28,700 bases of DNA from contig CBFHLC010000027.1 of the NCBI GenBank assembly GCA_965656605.1, positions 1 through 28,700 on the forward strand. Direction: 5' to 3'. The stretch is from Litorivicinus sp965656605 (GTDB lineage: Bacteria > Pseudomonadota > Gammaproteobacteria > Pseudomonadales > Litorivicinaceae). The notes beneath the pieces are model-generated. The model was not told the DNA's origin. It worked only from the letters and a program-made list of their open reading frames with translations, and searched no databases. How positions within the stretch are numbered: position 1 is the first letter of the stretch; every line of letters begins with the position of its first letter. Positions 1 through 7,143 of the stretch are shown here, piece by piece. The position numbers were made by a program, and so were the translations under genes.

Positions 1-1
1 A

Positions 2-475
2 GGTTATCAGGACATACAGTCAGCGCAGATCCCAGAGGTCAAAAATAAAGGCAGCAAGACACGGGTGATTGCCGGTGAGTTCCAGGGCGTAGCGGGGGCC
101 GCAAAGACCCTGACGGATGTGATGTATTTGGACGTTCACCTAGAGGGTGGCGCTCGGTTGGAGTTGGAGATACCGGCCGGTCATAACCTGGTTGTGTTCC
201 CCTATCAGGGACGTGTCAAGCCGCAGCTGGATAGCGGAGAAGGCGAATGGATTGAAGATGGCAGTGCCGGTGTGTTTGAGGGCGATGGTGGGCTGGCCTT
301 GTACGCACGTGAATCTGCACGAGCTTTGGTGATTTCTGGGGCGCCGCTGAACGAGCCTGTCGCGCGCCATGGGCCGTTCGTTATGAATACGCACGACGAA
401 TTGGTCCAAGCGGTTGAGGATTACAACGCCGGTAAGCTGGCGCCGAACCAGTGGGCGTTCTTGAAGGCCCAATAG
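2..475 (+). CDS. Pirin-like cupin protein, 3' part (5' end outside window)
   Basis: The reading frame is open from base 2 and gives 157 residues up to the TAG stop. The true start lies upstream of the window, so the GTG at 65 is internal. Visible pirin C-terminal hallmarks are YQDIQSAQIPEV, then VIAGEFQG, a cupin-like core (LEIPAGHNLVVFPYQG), and near the end GPFVMNTHDELVQAVEDYNAGKL, which matches the family's GPFVMNT...AI.DY..G.L ending. Pirins are cytosolic bicupin metal-binding proteins; some bacterial members show quercetinase activity and others bind metabolic enzymes. Nothing here decides the substrate. The metal-binding N-terminal cupin is not visible. The downstream neighbour is a decayed fasciclin remnant beginning about 16 bases after the stop. 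Confidence 0.85.
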   Translation, partial: GYQDIQSAQIPEVKNKGSKTRVIAGEFQGVAGAAKTLTDVMYLDVHLEGGARLELEIPAGHNLVVFPYQGRVKPQLDSGEGEWIEDGSAGVFEGDGGLALYARESARALVISGAPLNEPVARHGPFVMNTHDELVQAVEDYNAGKLAPNQWAFLKAQ

Positions 476-491
476 TACTAGGCTGCCGGAG

Positions 492-719
492 GGAGCGGCT
501 GGGCTAGTCAGCACATTAAAAAGCGATGGCCCGCTAACGGTATTTGCTCCTACTGACGAGGCCTTTGCTAAGTTACCTGAGGGCACCGTCGCCAAGCTAC
601 TCAAGCCAGAAAACAAAGATCACTTGGCTGCGGTTTTGAGTTGTCACGTGGTCGCGGGAAAGGTGATGGCCAGCAACGGGATCATTCATGTTATTGATTC
701 GGTAATTTTGCCGAACTAA
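492..719 (+). pseudogene. Fasciclin (FAS1) domain remnant, 5'-truncated and internally deleted
   Basis: This frame has no plausible start codon. It reads AAGLVSTLKSDGPLTVFAPTDEAFAKLPEGTV, then AKLLKPENKDHLAAVLSCHVVAGKVM, then jumps directly to ASNGIIHVIDSVILPN and a TAA. These are the conserved beginning (TVFAPTDEAF), middle (YHVV.GKV) and end (SNGVIHVID.VLLP) of a FAS1 domain. The roughly 40-50 residues that normally separate GKVM from SNG.IHVID are missing in frame, and the segment before AAGLVSTL, with the usual export signal, is also missing. FAS1 proteins are secreted or surface adhesion-type proteins. The stop overlaps the yciH stop on the other strand. A functional minimal protein is unlikely without a start codon. 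Confidence 0.8.
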
Positions 720-1036
720 CCGCCACTTCGTTTCGCGTCGTATCCAGCGGCGCGAAGCGCATCAACCATCTTCTCGACTTGATCCCCTTGGATCTCGATA
801 ACTCCCTCTTTAATGGCGCCACCAACGCCTGCCTTCTTTTTCAGGGTCTTACCTAGGGTTTTGAGCTCGGGCTCCGCCAAGGGTAGGCCAGTTATTGTGG
901 TAACCGCCTTGCCGCCTCGGCCTTTTTTCTCAAGACGTACCCTGACGCGCCCATCACCGATCACATCGGGCGTGTCGTTGGTTTCTTTGATGCGGCCTCG
1001 TTCAGTCGAATAGACCAGCGTGCGATCACGTGCCAT
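716..1036 (-). CDS. yciH: SUI1/eIF1-like translation factor YciH
   Basis: A 106-residue protein matching the bacterial SUI1 (eIF1) family. It has the N-terminal LVYSTERGRI typical of YciH, a central RVRLEKKGRGGKAVTTITGL, and the C-terminal GVGGAIKEGVIEIQGDQVEKMVDALRAAGYDAKRSGG containing the family's GG..K.G.IE.QGD....... L...G...K motif. Family members bind the 30S subunit and affect initiation-complex fidelity. In E. coli YciH is non-essential and linked to stress-time repression of translation. Length is normal. It is divergent from greA, with a 131-base gap, and its TAG stop overlaps the stop of the fasciclin remnant on the opposite strand. Confidence 0.92.
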   Translation of the reverse strand: MARDRTLVYSTERGRIKETNDTPDVIGDGRVRVRLEKKGRGGKAVTTITGLPLAEPELKTLGKTLKKKAGVGGAIKEGVIEIQGDQVEKMVDALRAAGYDAKRSGG

Positions 1037-1066
1037 TTTAATTTCCGTTTAGGGTGGCCTGCAGAA

Positions 1067-1095
1067 TTGCATCTGCAACGCCGATTCTCTATGTT
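1067..1095 (+). promoter_or_regulatory. Putative sigma-70 promoter of greA
   Basis: A TTGCAT box (1067-1072) is followed after 17 bases by TATGTT (1090-1095). Both are partial matches to the sigma-70 -35 and -10 hexamers. It would give a leader of about 65 bases for greA. Assigned by eye; spacing is ideal but the -10 is mediocre. Confidence 0.4.
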
Positions 1096-1121
1096 GTGGG
1101 TATCCATATTACAAGTTTGTT

Positions 1122-1145
1122 GCCGGAATCAGTATTGATTCTGGC
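1122..1145 (+). other. Stem-loop in the greA leader
   Basis: GCCGGAATCA (1122-1131) pairs with TGATTCTGGC (1136-1145) around a GTAT loop: ten pairs including one G-U. It lies 22 bases before the greA start and is followed by a short, interrupted T run (GGTTTT). In E. coli the greA leader is prematurely terminated to give the GraL small RNAs. A similar attenuation here is an inference; the T run is weak. Confidence 0.5.
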
Positions 1146-1167
1146 CTGTTAGGTTTTCGGAGAGAAA

Positions 1168-1644
1168 ATGAACAAGGTACCTATGACGGTTGCAGGCGAA
1201 GCAACCCTTCGCGCAGAGCTGACCGATCTGAAAAGTGTTCAGCGTCCCGCTGTCATTGCGGCCATCGCTGAGGCTCGGGAACACGGTGACCTTAAAGAGA
1301 ACGCCGAATACCACGCAGCTCGTGAGCAGCAGGGCTTTATTGAAGGGCGTATTCAAGAACTAGAAGGCAAACTGTCTAACGCAGTGGTCATCGACGTGTT
1401 AAGCGTTGAAAACACCGGCAAGGTGATCTTTGGTGTAACCGTGGGCTTGCTGAACGTCGACACTGACCAGAGCGTTACATACCGCATTGTTGGGGAAGAT
1501 GAGGCGGATGTGAAACAAGGCCTGCTAAGCGTTCAGTCGCCGATTGCGCGTGCCCTAATCGGCAAGGAAGAGGGTGACGAAGTGGCGATCGACACTCCTG
1601 GCGGCACCGTCACTTACGAAATTGAGTCGGTCGAGCACATCTAA
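1168..1644 (+). CDS. greA: Transcript cleavage factor GreA
   Basis: A 158-residue protein, the standard GreA length. The N-terminal coiled-coil hairpin is clear: PAVIAAIAEAREHGDLKENAEYHAAREQQGFIEGRIQELEGKL, including the acidic tip residues of the D/E-x-x-E-N type (GDLKENAEY) that reach through the RNA polymerase secondary channel to stimulate cleavage of backtracked RNA. The C-terminal FKBP-like domain follows (YRIVGEDEADVKQGLLSVQSPIARALIGKEEGDEVAIDTPGG). ATG at 1168 is preceded by GGAGAG. The gene lies beside yhbY/rlmE/ftsH as in many gammaproteobacteria but is separated from them by recN. Its TAA overlaps the recN TAG on the opposite strand. Confidence 0.97.
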   Translation: MNKVPMTVAGEATLRAELTDLKSVQRPAVIAAIAEAREHGDLKENAEYHAAREQQGFIEGRIQELEGKLSNAVVIDVLSVENTGKVIFGVTVGLLNVDTDQSVTYRIVGEDEADVKQGLLSVQSPIARALIGKEEGDEVAIDTPGGTVTYEIESVEHI

Positions 1645-3296
1645 GCGCTCATAATCAGCTCTTGAGCACTCTTTCGGGTGGCTTCGGTCAGCGTCAAGCC
1701 ACCCAGCATCCTGGCAACCTCTTCTACTCGCTCTTGCGGCTCTAGCGTTTTTACGCTGGATGACGTCTGATCCTGCGACTTAACTTTACATACGTGCAAG
1801 TGAGTTTGGCCTGCAGCTGCGACTTGCGGCTGGTGGGTCACTACAAACACCTGTGTTTTAGCGGCTAGCGTTTTTAATAGCTCCCCAACTACGGCGGCTG
1901 TCCGACCGCCAATACCCACATCAACTTCGTCAAAAATTAGAGTGGGCGTTTCCATCTTCTCGGCAATGCAGACTTGAATCGACAGAGCGACGCGAGAGAG
2001 TTCGCCGCCACTGGCGACTTTGCTCAGTGGTTTAGCTGAGCTACCCGGGTTGGCGCTAAACATAAACTCGATCTGGTCCTGGCCATCCGCTGCAATGGCT
2101 TTGCCGGATATATGAATGCTAAGTTCCGCGTCCTCCAGCTCTAACCTGCGAACCTGTTGGGTGACGGCCTGGCCCAGTTTTTGAGCTACTTTTGAGCGCA
2201 TCTCGCTCAGTTTTCGGGATTCCATTTCTAATGCAAGCAAGGCTTCTTGGGTCTGTTTTTCAAGCTCGGGAAGTGACTCGGACTGGTCGCTGAGTGACTG
2301 TAATTGGGCCGCTAAATCCTGCGAAAAATCATATAGTTGTTCGGGCTCGACCCGGTGTTTTCTGGCCAAATCGGTCAGAAGCCTCAAGCGCTCTTCAGTC
2401 TGCTGGAGTGCTTGAGGGTTCTCCTCGACTGCACCGGATAGCGCTTGCGCCTGTTCTGCGCTCTCTTCGATGTTAACTGCCGCTTCGTTCAGCATTTGCT
2501 GGATTTCTGACGTGTCGACGTCGATATTCTGCAATTGCTGAAGTGCGTGATGAATGGCCGACAAGGCATCGTGCTCATCACCGCTCAGAAAGCCGTGTGC
2601 CAATGCCAGCCCGGTTTGTATCGATTGCGCGTTGGCAAGCGTACGCAATTGATGCTCCAGCTCAATGACTTCACCCGGCTCTAACTGAGCATCTGCCAGC
2701 TCGTTCACTTGATAGGTCAGGAGTTCCCGTTGGGCATCACTGGTTTTCAATGTGTCGATCAACGCGCGTCGCTGGGAGTCTAGCTTTTGGTAGTCATGCC
2801 ACAGGCTGCGCACGCGTGCCTTTTGATCACCTAGGTCGCCAAAGCGATCAAGAATCCGCATCTGCTCGTCCCCGCCTAGCAGCGCGTACTGAGCATGCTG
2901 GCCTTGGAGGCTGACCAGCTGGGAGGCCAATTGGCGCAAGTCAGCCAAGGTGATTGAGCGATTGTTGACGTAGGCTTTGGATCGTCCGTCTGGGGTCAGG
3001 GTACGTCGTACGGTCAGCTCGGTCGGGTGATCAGGGTCTTCTAGCTCGCGAGCTGTAAGCCAGGCTTGGGCTGTAGCGAGGCGGCTTAAATCGAACTGCG
3101 CACTGACTTCGGCGCGTGATTTGCCCTGGGTCACCAATGACGAATCCGCCCGTTCACCCAGGATCAGGCCGAGGCCGTCTAGTAATAGAGATTTTCCTGC
3201 GCCCGTCTCGCCAGTGAGGACGGTTAGGCCGCCGGATAGATCGATTGACTGAGAGTGAACAATCGCAAGATTGTTGATGATGAGCTGACTAAGCAT
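1641..3296 (-). CDS. recN: DNA repair ATPase RecN
   Basis: A 551-residue SMC-like protein. Walker A is GETGAGKS (residues 29-36). A long coiled-coil middle region (about 150-370) follows, then an ABC signature-like KVASGGELSRVALSIQV and Walker B PTLIFDEVDVGIGG, with the HQPQVAA switch region typical of RecN. RecN is a nucleoid-associated ATPase that acts in recombinational repair of double-strand breaks and is strongly SOS-induced in gammaproteobacteria. The ATG at 3296 follows GGAGGG, a strong ribosome binding site. A perfect CTGT-N8-ACAG LexA box lies 39-54 bases upstream. It converges on greA with overlapping stop codons. Confidence 0.96.
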   Translation of the reverse strand: MLSQLIINNLAIVHSQSIDLSGGLTVLTGETGAGKSLLLDGLGLILGERADSSLVTQGKSRAEVSAQFDLSRLATAQAWLTARELEDPDHPTELTVRRTLTPDGRSKAYVNNRSITLADLRQLASQLVSLQGQHAQYALLGGDEQMRILDRFGDLGDQKARVRSLWHDYQKLDSQRRALIDTLKTSDAQRELLTYQVNELADAQLEPGEVIELEHQLRTLANAQSIQTGLALAHGFLSGDEHDALSAIHHALQQLQNIDVDTSEIQQMLNEAAVNIEESAEQAQALSGAVEENPQALQQTEERLRLLTDLARKHRVEPEQLYDFSQDLAAQLQSLSDQSESLPELEKQTQEALLALEMESRKLSEMRSKVAQKLGQAVTQQVRRLELEDAELSIHISGKAIAADGQDQIEFMFSANPGSSAKPLSKVASGGELSRVALSIQVCIAEKMETPTLIFDEVDVGIGGRTAAVVGELLKTLAAKTQVFVVTHQPQVAAAGQTHLHVCKVKSQDQTSSSVKTLEPQERVEEVARMLGGLTLTEATRKSAQELIMSA

Positions 3297-3334
3297 GGTG
3301 TTCCCTCCGTTAGAAGGAACACTAAATCACTTAA

Positions 3335-3350
3335 CTGTATAAATAAACAG
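3335..3350 (-). promoter_or_regulatory. LexA (SOS) box controlling recN
   Basis: CTGTATAAATAAACAG fits the gammaproteobacterial LexA consensus CTGT-N8-ACAG exactly, with the expected AT-rich spacer. It ends immediately before the yhbY stop codon (complement of 3351-3353) and sits 39 bases upstream of the recN ATG, so it would cover the recN promoter. LexA repression relieved by RecA after DNA damage is established for recN in relatives. Confidence 0.88.
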
Positions 3351-3650
3351 CTACAGGGTGTGCAGGTTACTTTTCTGTGGATCAGCCTGCGGATTCTTTC
3401 GATACAGCAGGACAATTTGGCCAATTGCCTGTACCACCTCTGCTTTGGTGGCTTTGCTGAGTTCAGCCTGCCATTCGACCCGCTGCTCTTTGGGTGCGCG
3501 CAGGCGCACTTTGATCAGTTCGTGGTCAGTCAATGCCCGCTGAAGCTCTGCCATGACGCCTTCGCTGAGCCCCTTGTCGGCGACAATCACGACAGGATTA
3601 AGGCTGTGACCAATAGAGCGGAGCTGTTTGCGTTGAGCGTTAGAGAGCAT
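3351..3650 (-). CDS. yhbY: CRM-domain ribosome assembly RNA-binding protein YhbY
   Basis: A 99-residue protein consisting of a single CRM/YhbY domain: LSNAQRKQLRSIGHSLNPVVIVADKGLSEGVMAELQRALTDHELIKVRLRAPK. It includes the usual GxxG-like loop position and the HELIKV strand, and ends in ...VQAIGQIVLLYRKNP. The family associates with pre-50S particles and aids large-subunit maturation. It is divergent from rlmE, which modifies 23S rRNA, with a 63-base shared intergenic region; this arrangement is conserved in gammaproteobacteria. AGGAC precedes the ATG. Its 3' end abuts the LexA box that controls recN, so recN might also receive some read-through from yhbY. Confidence 0.93.
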   Translation of the reverse strand: MLSNAQRKQLRSIGHSLNPVVIVADKGLSEGVMAELQRALTDHELIKVRLRAPKEQRVEWQAELSKATKAEVVQAIGQIVLLYRKNPQADPQKSNLHTL

Positions 3651-3713
3651 CGGAAGTCCTTTAGATTTGCTAAGTACTACTTTAGCATCTTGGGCTTGTT
3701 AAAGGGACAGTAA

Positions 3714-4334
3714 ATGAGTCGATCAAAATCCAGCAGTCGATGGATACGTGAGCATGAGGATGACGAGTTTGTAAAACGTGCTCGGGCCGAGGGTTATCGC
3801 TCGCGTGCAGCTTTCAAGTTAATCGAAATCCAAGAGAAAGACCGGCTTATCAAACCCAATCAGGTCGTTGTGGACTTGGGCGCAGCGCCCGGCGGCTGGA
3901 GCCAGTTAGCCCGAAAATGGATTGGTCGAAATGGTATTTTGCTGGCCAGTGACATTTTAGAGATGGACGCGTTGGCCGATGTCGATTTTGTGTGCGGCGA
4001 TTTCACTGAGGGTCGCTGCCTGAACGAGATACTTGAGGTGCTAGAAGGGCGCCCAGTAGATGTTGTAATCAGTGACATGGCCCCCAATATGAGTGGGAAC
4101 AGCAACGTGGACTTGCCTCGCGCCATGGTGTTGTGTGAGCTGGCATTGGACTTTGCTCGTCAGCAGCTCAAGCCCGGCGGATCATTTTTAATTAAGGTGT
4201 TCCAGGGCGAAGGTTTCGAAGATTATTTGCGTGAATGTCGAGACTCATTTACCACGGTAAAAACACGCAAACCAAAGGCCTCACGGCCCCGTTCCCGCGA
4301 ACTGTATCTGCTGGGAACAGGTTTCAAGGGCTAA
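3714..4334 (+). CDS. rlmE: 23S rRNA (uridine-2'-O-)-methyltransferase RlmE (FtsJ/RrmJ)
   Basis: A 206-residue Rossmann-fold methyltransferase. The SAM-binding motif is VVVDLGAAPGGWSQ (52-64). The K-D-K-E catalytic tetrad is present: K35 in RAAFKLIEI, D121 in ISDMAPNMSG, K161 in FLIKVFQGEGFE and E196 in RSRELYLLG, each three residues earlier than in the E. coli enzyme. RlmE methylates U2552 of 23S rRNA in the 50S A-loop, a late step in subunit assembly. It starts at ATG 3714 after AGGGACA and ends 37 bases before ftsH, the same pairing as in E. coli. Confidence 0.97.
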   Translation: MSRSKSSSRWIREHEDDEFVKRARAEGYRSRAAFKLIEIQEKDRLIKPNQVVVDLGAAPGGWSQLARKWIGRNGILLASDILEMDALADVDFVCGDFTEGRCLNEILEVLEGRPVDVVISDMAPNMSGNSNVDLPRAMVLCELALDFARQQLKPGGSFLIKVFQGEGFEDYLRECRDSFTTVKTRKPKASRPRSRELYLLGTGFKG

Positions 4335-4371
4335 ACAGAGTTAGACGGGGTCGCACCCGACAGGAGTTAAA

Positions 4372-6303
4372 ATGGCGCGTAATTTGATTTTGTGGATGAT
4401 CATCGCTGGCGTGTTGTTGACCGTGTTCAACAACTTCAACGTCGAGCCGACGTCCCGTCAGCTGTCCTATTCGGACTTCGTTGAAGAGGTGAACCGGGAT
4501 CAGGTGCGTAGCGTCATCATCAGCGGATACACCATTAAGGGCACCCGCGCGAACGGCGAAACCTTTGAGACTACACGTCCGGCCATCAGCGATCCCCGCC
4601 TGATCGACGACTTGCTAGATCACAACGTCGTGGTAGAAGGCCAGCAGCCCGAGCAACAGAGCGTTTGGACCCAATTGCTAGTCGCCAGCTTCCCCATCTT
4701 GATCATCTTGGCTGTGTTTATGTTCTTTATGCGCCAAATGCAGGGTGGCGGTGGCGGCAAAGGCGGTCCGATGAGCTTTGGTAAATCCAAAGCGCGTTTG
4801 CTGAGCGAAGATCAGATCAAAACGACGTTCATGGACGTGGCCGGTTGCGACGAAGCCAAAGAAGACGTTAAAGAGCTCGTGGATTTCTTAAAAGATCCGG
4901 GCAAGTTTCAAAAGCTAGGCGGCCGTATTCCTCGTGGCGTCTTGATGGCGGGCCCTCCGGGTACCGGTAAAACGTTGCTGGCCAAGGCGATTGCCGGTGA
5001 GGCGAAAGTGCCGTTCTTTACGATCTCTGGTTCCGATTTCGTTGAGATGTTCGTGGGTGTCGGTGCTAGCCGTGTTCGAGATATGTTCGAGCAGGCCAAG
5101 AAGCAATCGCCCTGCATTATTTTCATCGACGAGATTGATGCGGTTGGACGTCAGCGTGGCGCGGGCCTAGGTGGCGGACACGACGAGCGCGAGCAGACCT
5201 TGAACCAGCTGTTGGTTGAAATGGATGGTTTTGATGTCAACGATGGCGTGATCGTGATTGCAGCGACTAACCGTCCGGATGTGCTGGACAGCGCATTGCT
5301 ACGCCCGGGTCGCTTTGACCGTCAGGTGACAGTGGGCTTGCCTGATATCCGCGGGCGCGAACACATTTTGAAAGTTCACATGCGTAAGGTGCCGGTCAGC
5401 GACGAGATCAACCCCAGCGCGATTGCTCGTGGTACGCCAGGATTCAGTGGCGCCGATTTGGCTAACTTGGTCAACGAAGCGTCATTGTTTGCCGCCCGCG
5501 CTAGTGATCGGGTGGTGAAACAGTCCCATTTCGAGATGGCCAAAGACAAGATCATGATGGGTCCAGAGCGTAAGACTATGGTCATGAAAGAGTCTGAAAA
5601 ACTGAACACTGCCTACCACGAAGCAGGCCACGCGATTGTCGGCCGAATGGTCCCTGAGCATGACCCGGTTTATAAGGTCAGCATCATTCCACGAGGCCGA
5701 GCCTTGGGCGTAACGATGTTTTTGCCTGAAGAGGATCGCTACAGCCACTCTAAGCAAGGCCTGTTGTCGCAAATCTGCTCTTTGTTCGGCGGACGAATTG
5801 CCGAAGAGATGACGCTAGGCGAGATGGGCGTGACCACCGGTGCCAGTAACGACATTGAGCGGGCGACTAAGATTGCTCGCGCCATGGTCACCAAATGGGG
5901 CTTGTCGAACGAGATGGGTCCGCTGTTGTATGACGATGAGGAAGGCGACCCCTTCTTGGGTCGTAGCATGGGGCAGCCATCTAAGGGTGTATCCGGCGAG
6001 ACCGCGAAACGTATCGACGGCGAAGTGCGCGCCATTATCGACGAGTGCTATCAGCGTGCTCACAAAATCCTAGAAGACAACTGGGACAAGATGGAGCTGA
6101 TGGCGCAAGCCTTGATGGATTACGAGACGATCGATGCCAGCCAAATCGACGAGATTATGGAAGGCAAGAAACCCTCTCCTCCAAAGGACTGGGAGCCGCC
6201 TAAGAGCGACGATGGCGACAGCTCTGATCCTATCCAAATGGATGCGGCGGGTGATGAGCCTGAAGCGTCCAGTGAGGACGGGGCACCGGATCAACCGGCC
6301 TAA
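4372..6303 (+). CDS. ftsH: ATP-dependent inner-membrane zinc metalloprotease FtsH
   Basis: A 643-residue protein. It has a first membrane segment (about 5-22), a periplasmic domain and a second membrane segment (about 101-120), then a Gly-rich linker (QGGGGGKGG). The AAA+ module carries Walker A GPPGTGKT (194-201), Walker B CIIFIDEID and the second region of homology (ATNRPDVLDSALLRPGRFDR). The M41 peptidase has the zinc motif HEAGH (416-420). FtsH degrades misassembled membrane proteins and short-lived regulators, and sets LPS synthesis in E. coli through LpxC. AGGAG lies just before the ATG. The C-terminal tail is acidic and Pro/Ser-rich, as in other FtsH proteins. A terminator follows. Confidence 0.98.
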   Translation: MARNLILWMIIAGVLLTVFNNFNVEPTSRQLSYSDFVEEVNRDQVRSVIISGYTIKGTRANGETFETTRPAISDPRLIDDLLDHNVVVEGQQPEQQSVWTQLLVASFPILIILAVFMFFMRQMQGGGGGKGGPMSFGKSKARLLSEDQIKTTFMDVAGCDEAKEDVKELVDFLKDPGKFQKLGGRIPRGVLMAGPPGTGKTLLAKAIAGEAKVPFFTISGSDFVEMFVGVGASRVRDMFEQAKKQSPCIIFIDEIDAVGRQRGAGLGGGHDEREQTLNQLLVEMDGFDVNDGVIVIAATNRPDVLDSALLRPGRFDRQVTVGLPDIRGREHILKVHMRKVPVSDEINPSAIARGTPGFSGADLANLVNEASLFAARASDRVVKQSHFEMAKDKIMMGPERKTMVMKESEKLNTAYHEAGHAIVGRMVPEHDPVYKVSIIPRGRALGVTMFLPEEDRYSHSKQGLLSQICSLFGGRIAEEMTLGEMGVTTGASNDIERATKIARAMVTKWGLSNEMGPLLYDDEEGDPFLGRSMGQPSKGVSGETAKRIDGEVRAIIDECYQRAHKILEDNWDKMELMAQALMDYETIDASQIDEIMEGKKPSPPKDWEPPKSDDGDSSDPIQMDAAGDEPEASSEDGAPDQPA

Positions 6304-6313
6304 GCCCAACCTT

Positions 6314-6341
6314 AAATGGCTCCTTTCGGAGCCATTTTTTT
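6314..6341 (+). terminator. Rho-independent terminator after ftsH
   Basis: AAATGGCTCC (6314-6323) and GGAGCCATTT (6328-6337) form a ten-pair stem around TTTC, followed by an uninterrupted run of T to 6341. It sits between ftsH and folP, only 13 bases before the folP start, so folP-glmM either relies on read-through or uses a promoter inside ftsH. Confidence 0.9.
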
Positions 6342-6354
6342 AACGAGAGTAGCT

Positions 6355-7143
6355 ATGTCGACACACATCATGGCGGTCATGAACTTGACCCCGGATTCGT
6401 TCTCAGATGGTGGTCAGATCGCACTGTCAAAGTCATCAGTTTTGCAGCATGCCCAGAGGTTAATCAGCCAGGGTGCAGACTGGTTGGATTTAGGTGGCGA
6501 GAGTACACGTCCGGGCGCCAGTGCGGTCAGTAGTGAGCAGGAGATGGAGCGGGTCCTGCCAGCATTAGAGTGGATCAAGTCTGAGCTCGATGTTCGTTGC
6601 AGCATCGATACATCGAACCCTGAATTAATGCGTCATAGTGCCGCGATCGGCGCAGATATGATTAATGACGTGCGCGCGTTGACTCGCCCGGGGGCACTTG
6701 CGGCTGCAGCCGAGACAGGCCTACCCGTCGTTCTGATGCATATGCAGGGAACGCCGGATACCATGCAGCTGAATCCCAGTTATCAGGATGTAGAGCGCGA
6801 GGTCACTCAGTTTCTGTTAGACCGAGTCCAAGCGTGCGAGGAGGCCGGTATTGTGCGATCCAAGATTGCATTGGATCCAGGTTTTGGTTTCGGCAAGACC
6901 CTCGAGCATAATCAAGTGCTATTTAAGGGAATTGCTGATCTTACGAAGCAATGGCCTGTTTTGATTGGTGTAAGCCGCAAACGTTTGATTGGCGACTTGA
7001 CTGGGCAGCCCGTCGAGGCCCGTGATGTAGGGTCGGCGGTCGCGGCCGCGTTGGCCGCCAAAGCAGGCGCTCGATGGGTTCGAGTTCATAACGTAGAAGC
7101 AACCCGCGATGCGATCGCGGTCATGGAAGGTTTAACACATTAA
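6355..7143 (+). CDS. folP: Dihydropteroate synthase FolP
   Basis: Dihydropteroate synthase joins p-aminobenzoate to hydroxymethyl-dihydropterin pyrophosphate in folate synthesis and is the sulfonamide target. From ATG 6355 it is 262 residues, the usual size. Motifs are IMAVMNLTPDSFSDGG at the N-terminus, WLDLGGESTRPGA, SIDTSNPE, IALDPGFGFGKT, and GVSRKRLIGDLTG near the C-terminus, covering the pyrophosphate and pterin sites. An in-frame ATG at 6316 lies inside the terminator stem and would add 13 residues unlike the family, so 6355 is preferred, although its ribosome binding site (CGAGAG) is modest. The TAA overlaps the glmM ATG by one base, implying translational coupling. Confidence 0.96.
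   Translation: MSTHIMAVMNLTPDSFSDGGQIALSKSSVLQHAQRLISQGADWLDLGGESTRPGASAVSSEQEMERVLPALEWIKSELDVRCSIDTSNPELMRHSAAIGADMINDVRALTRPGALAAAAETGLPVVLMHMQGTPDTMQLNPSYQDVEREVTQFLLDRVQACEEAGIVRSKIALDPGFGFGKTLEHNQVLFKGIADLTKQWPVLIGVSRKRLIGDLTGQPVEARDVGSAVAAALAAKAGARWVRVHNVEATRDAIAVMEGLTH

Noticed and set aside
6316..6354. In-frame ATG upstream of folP adding 13 residues
   Set aside because: It lies inside the ftsH terminator stem, has no ribosome binding site and adds residues unlike the FolP N-terminus; ATG 6355 fits the family.
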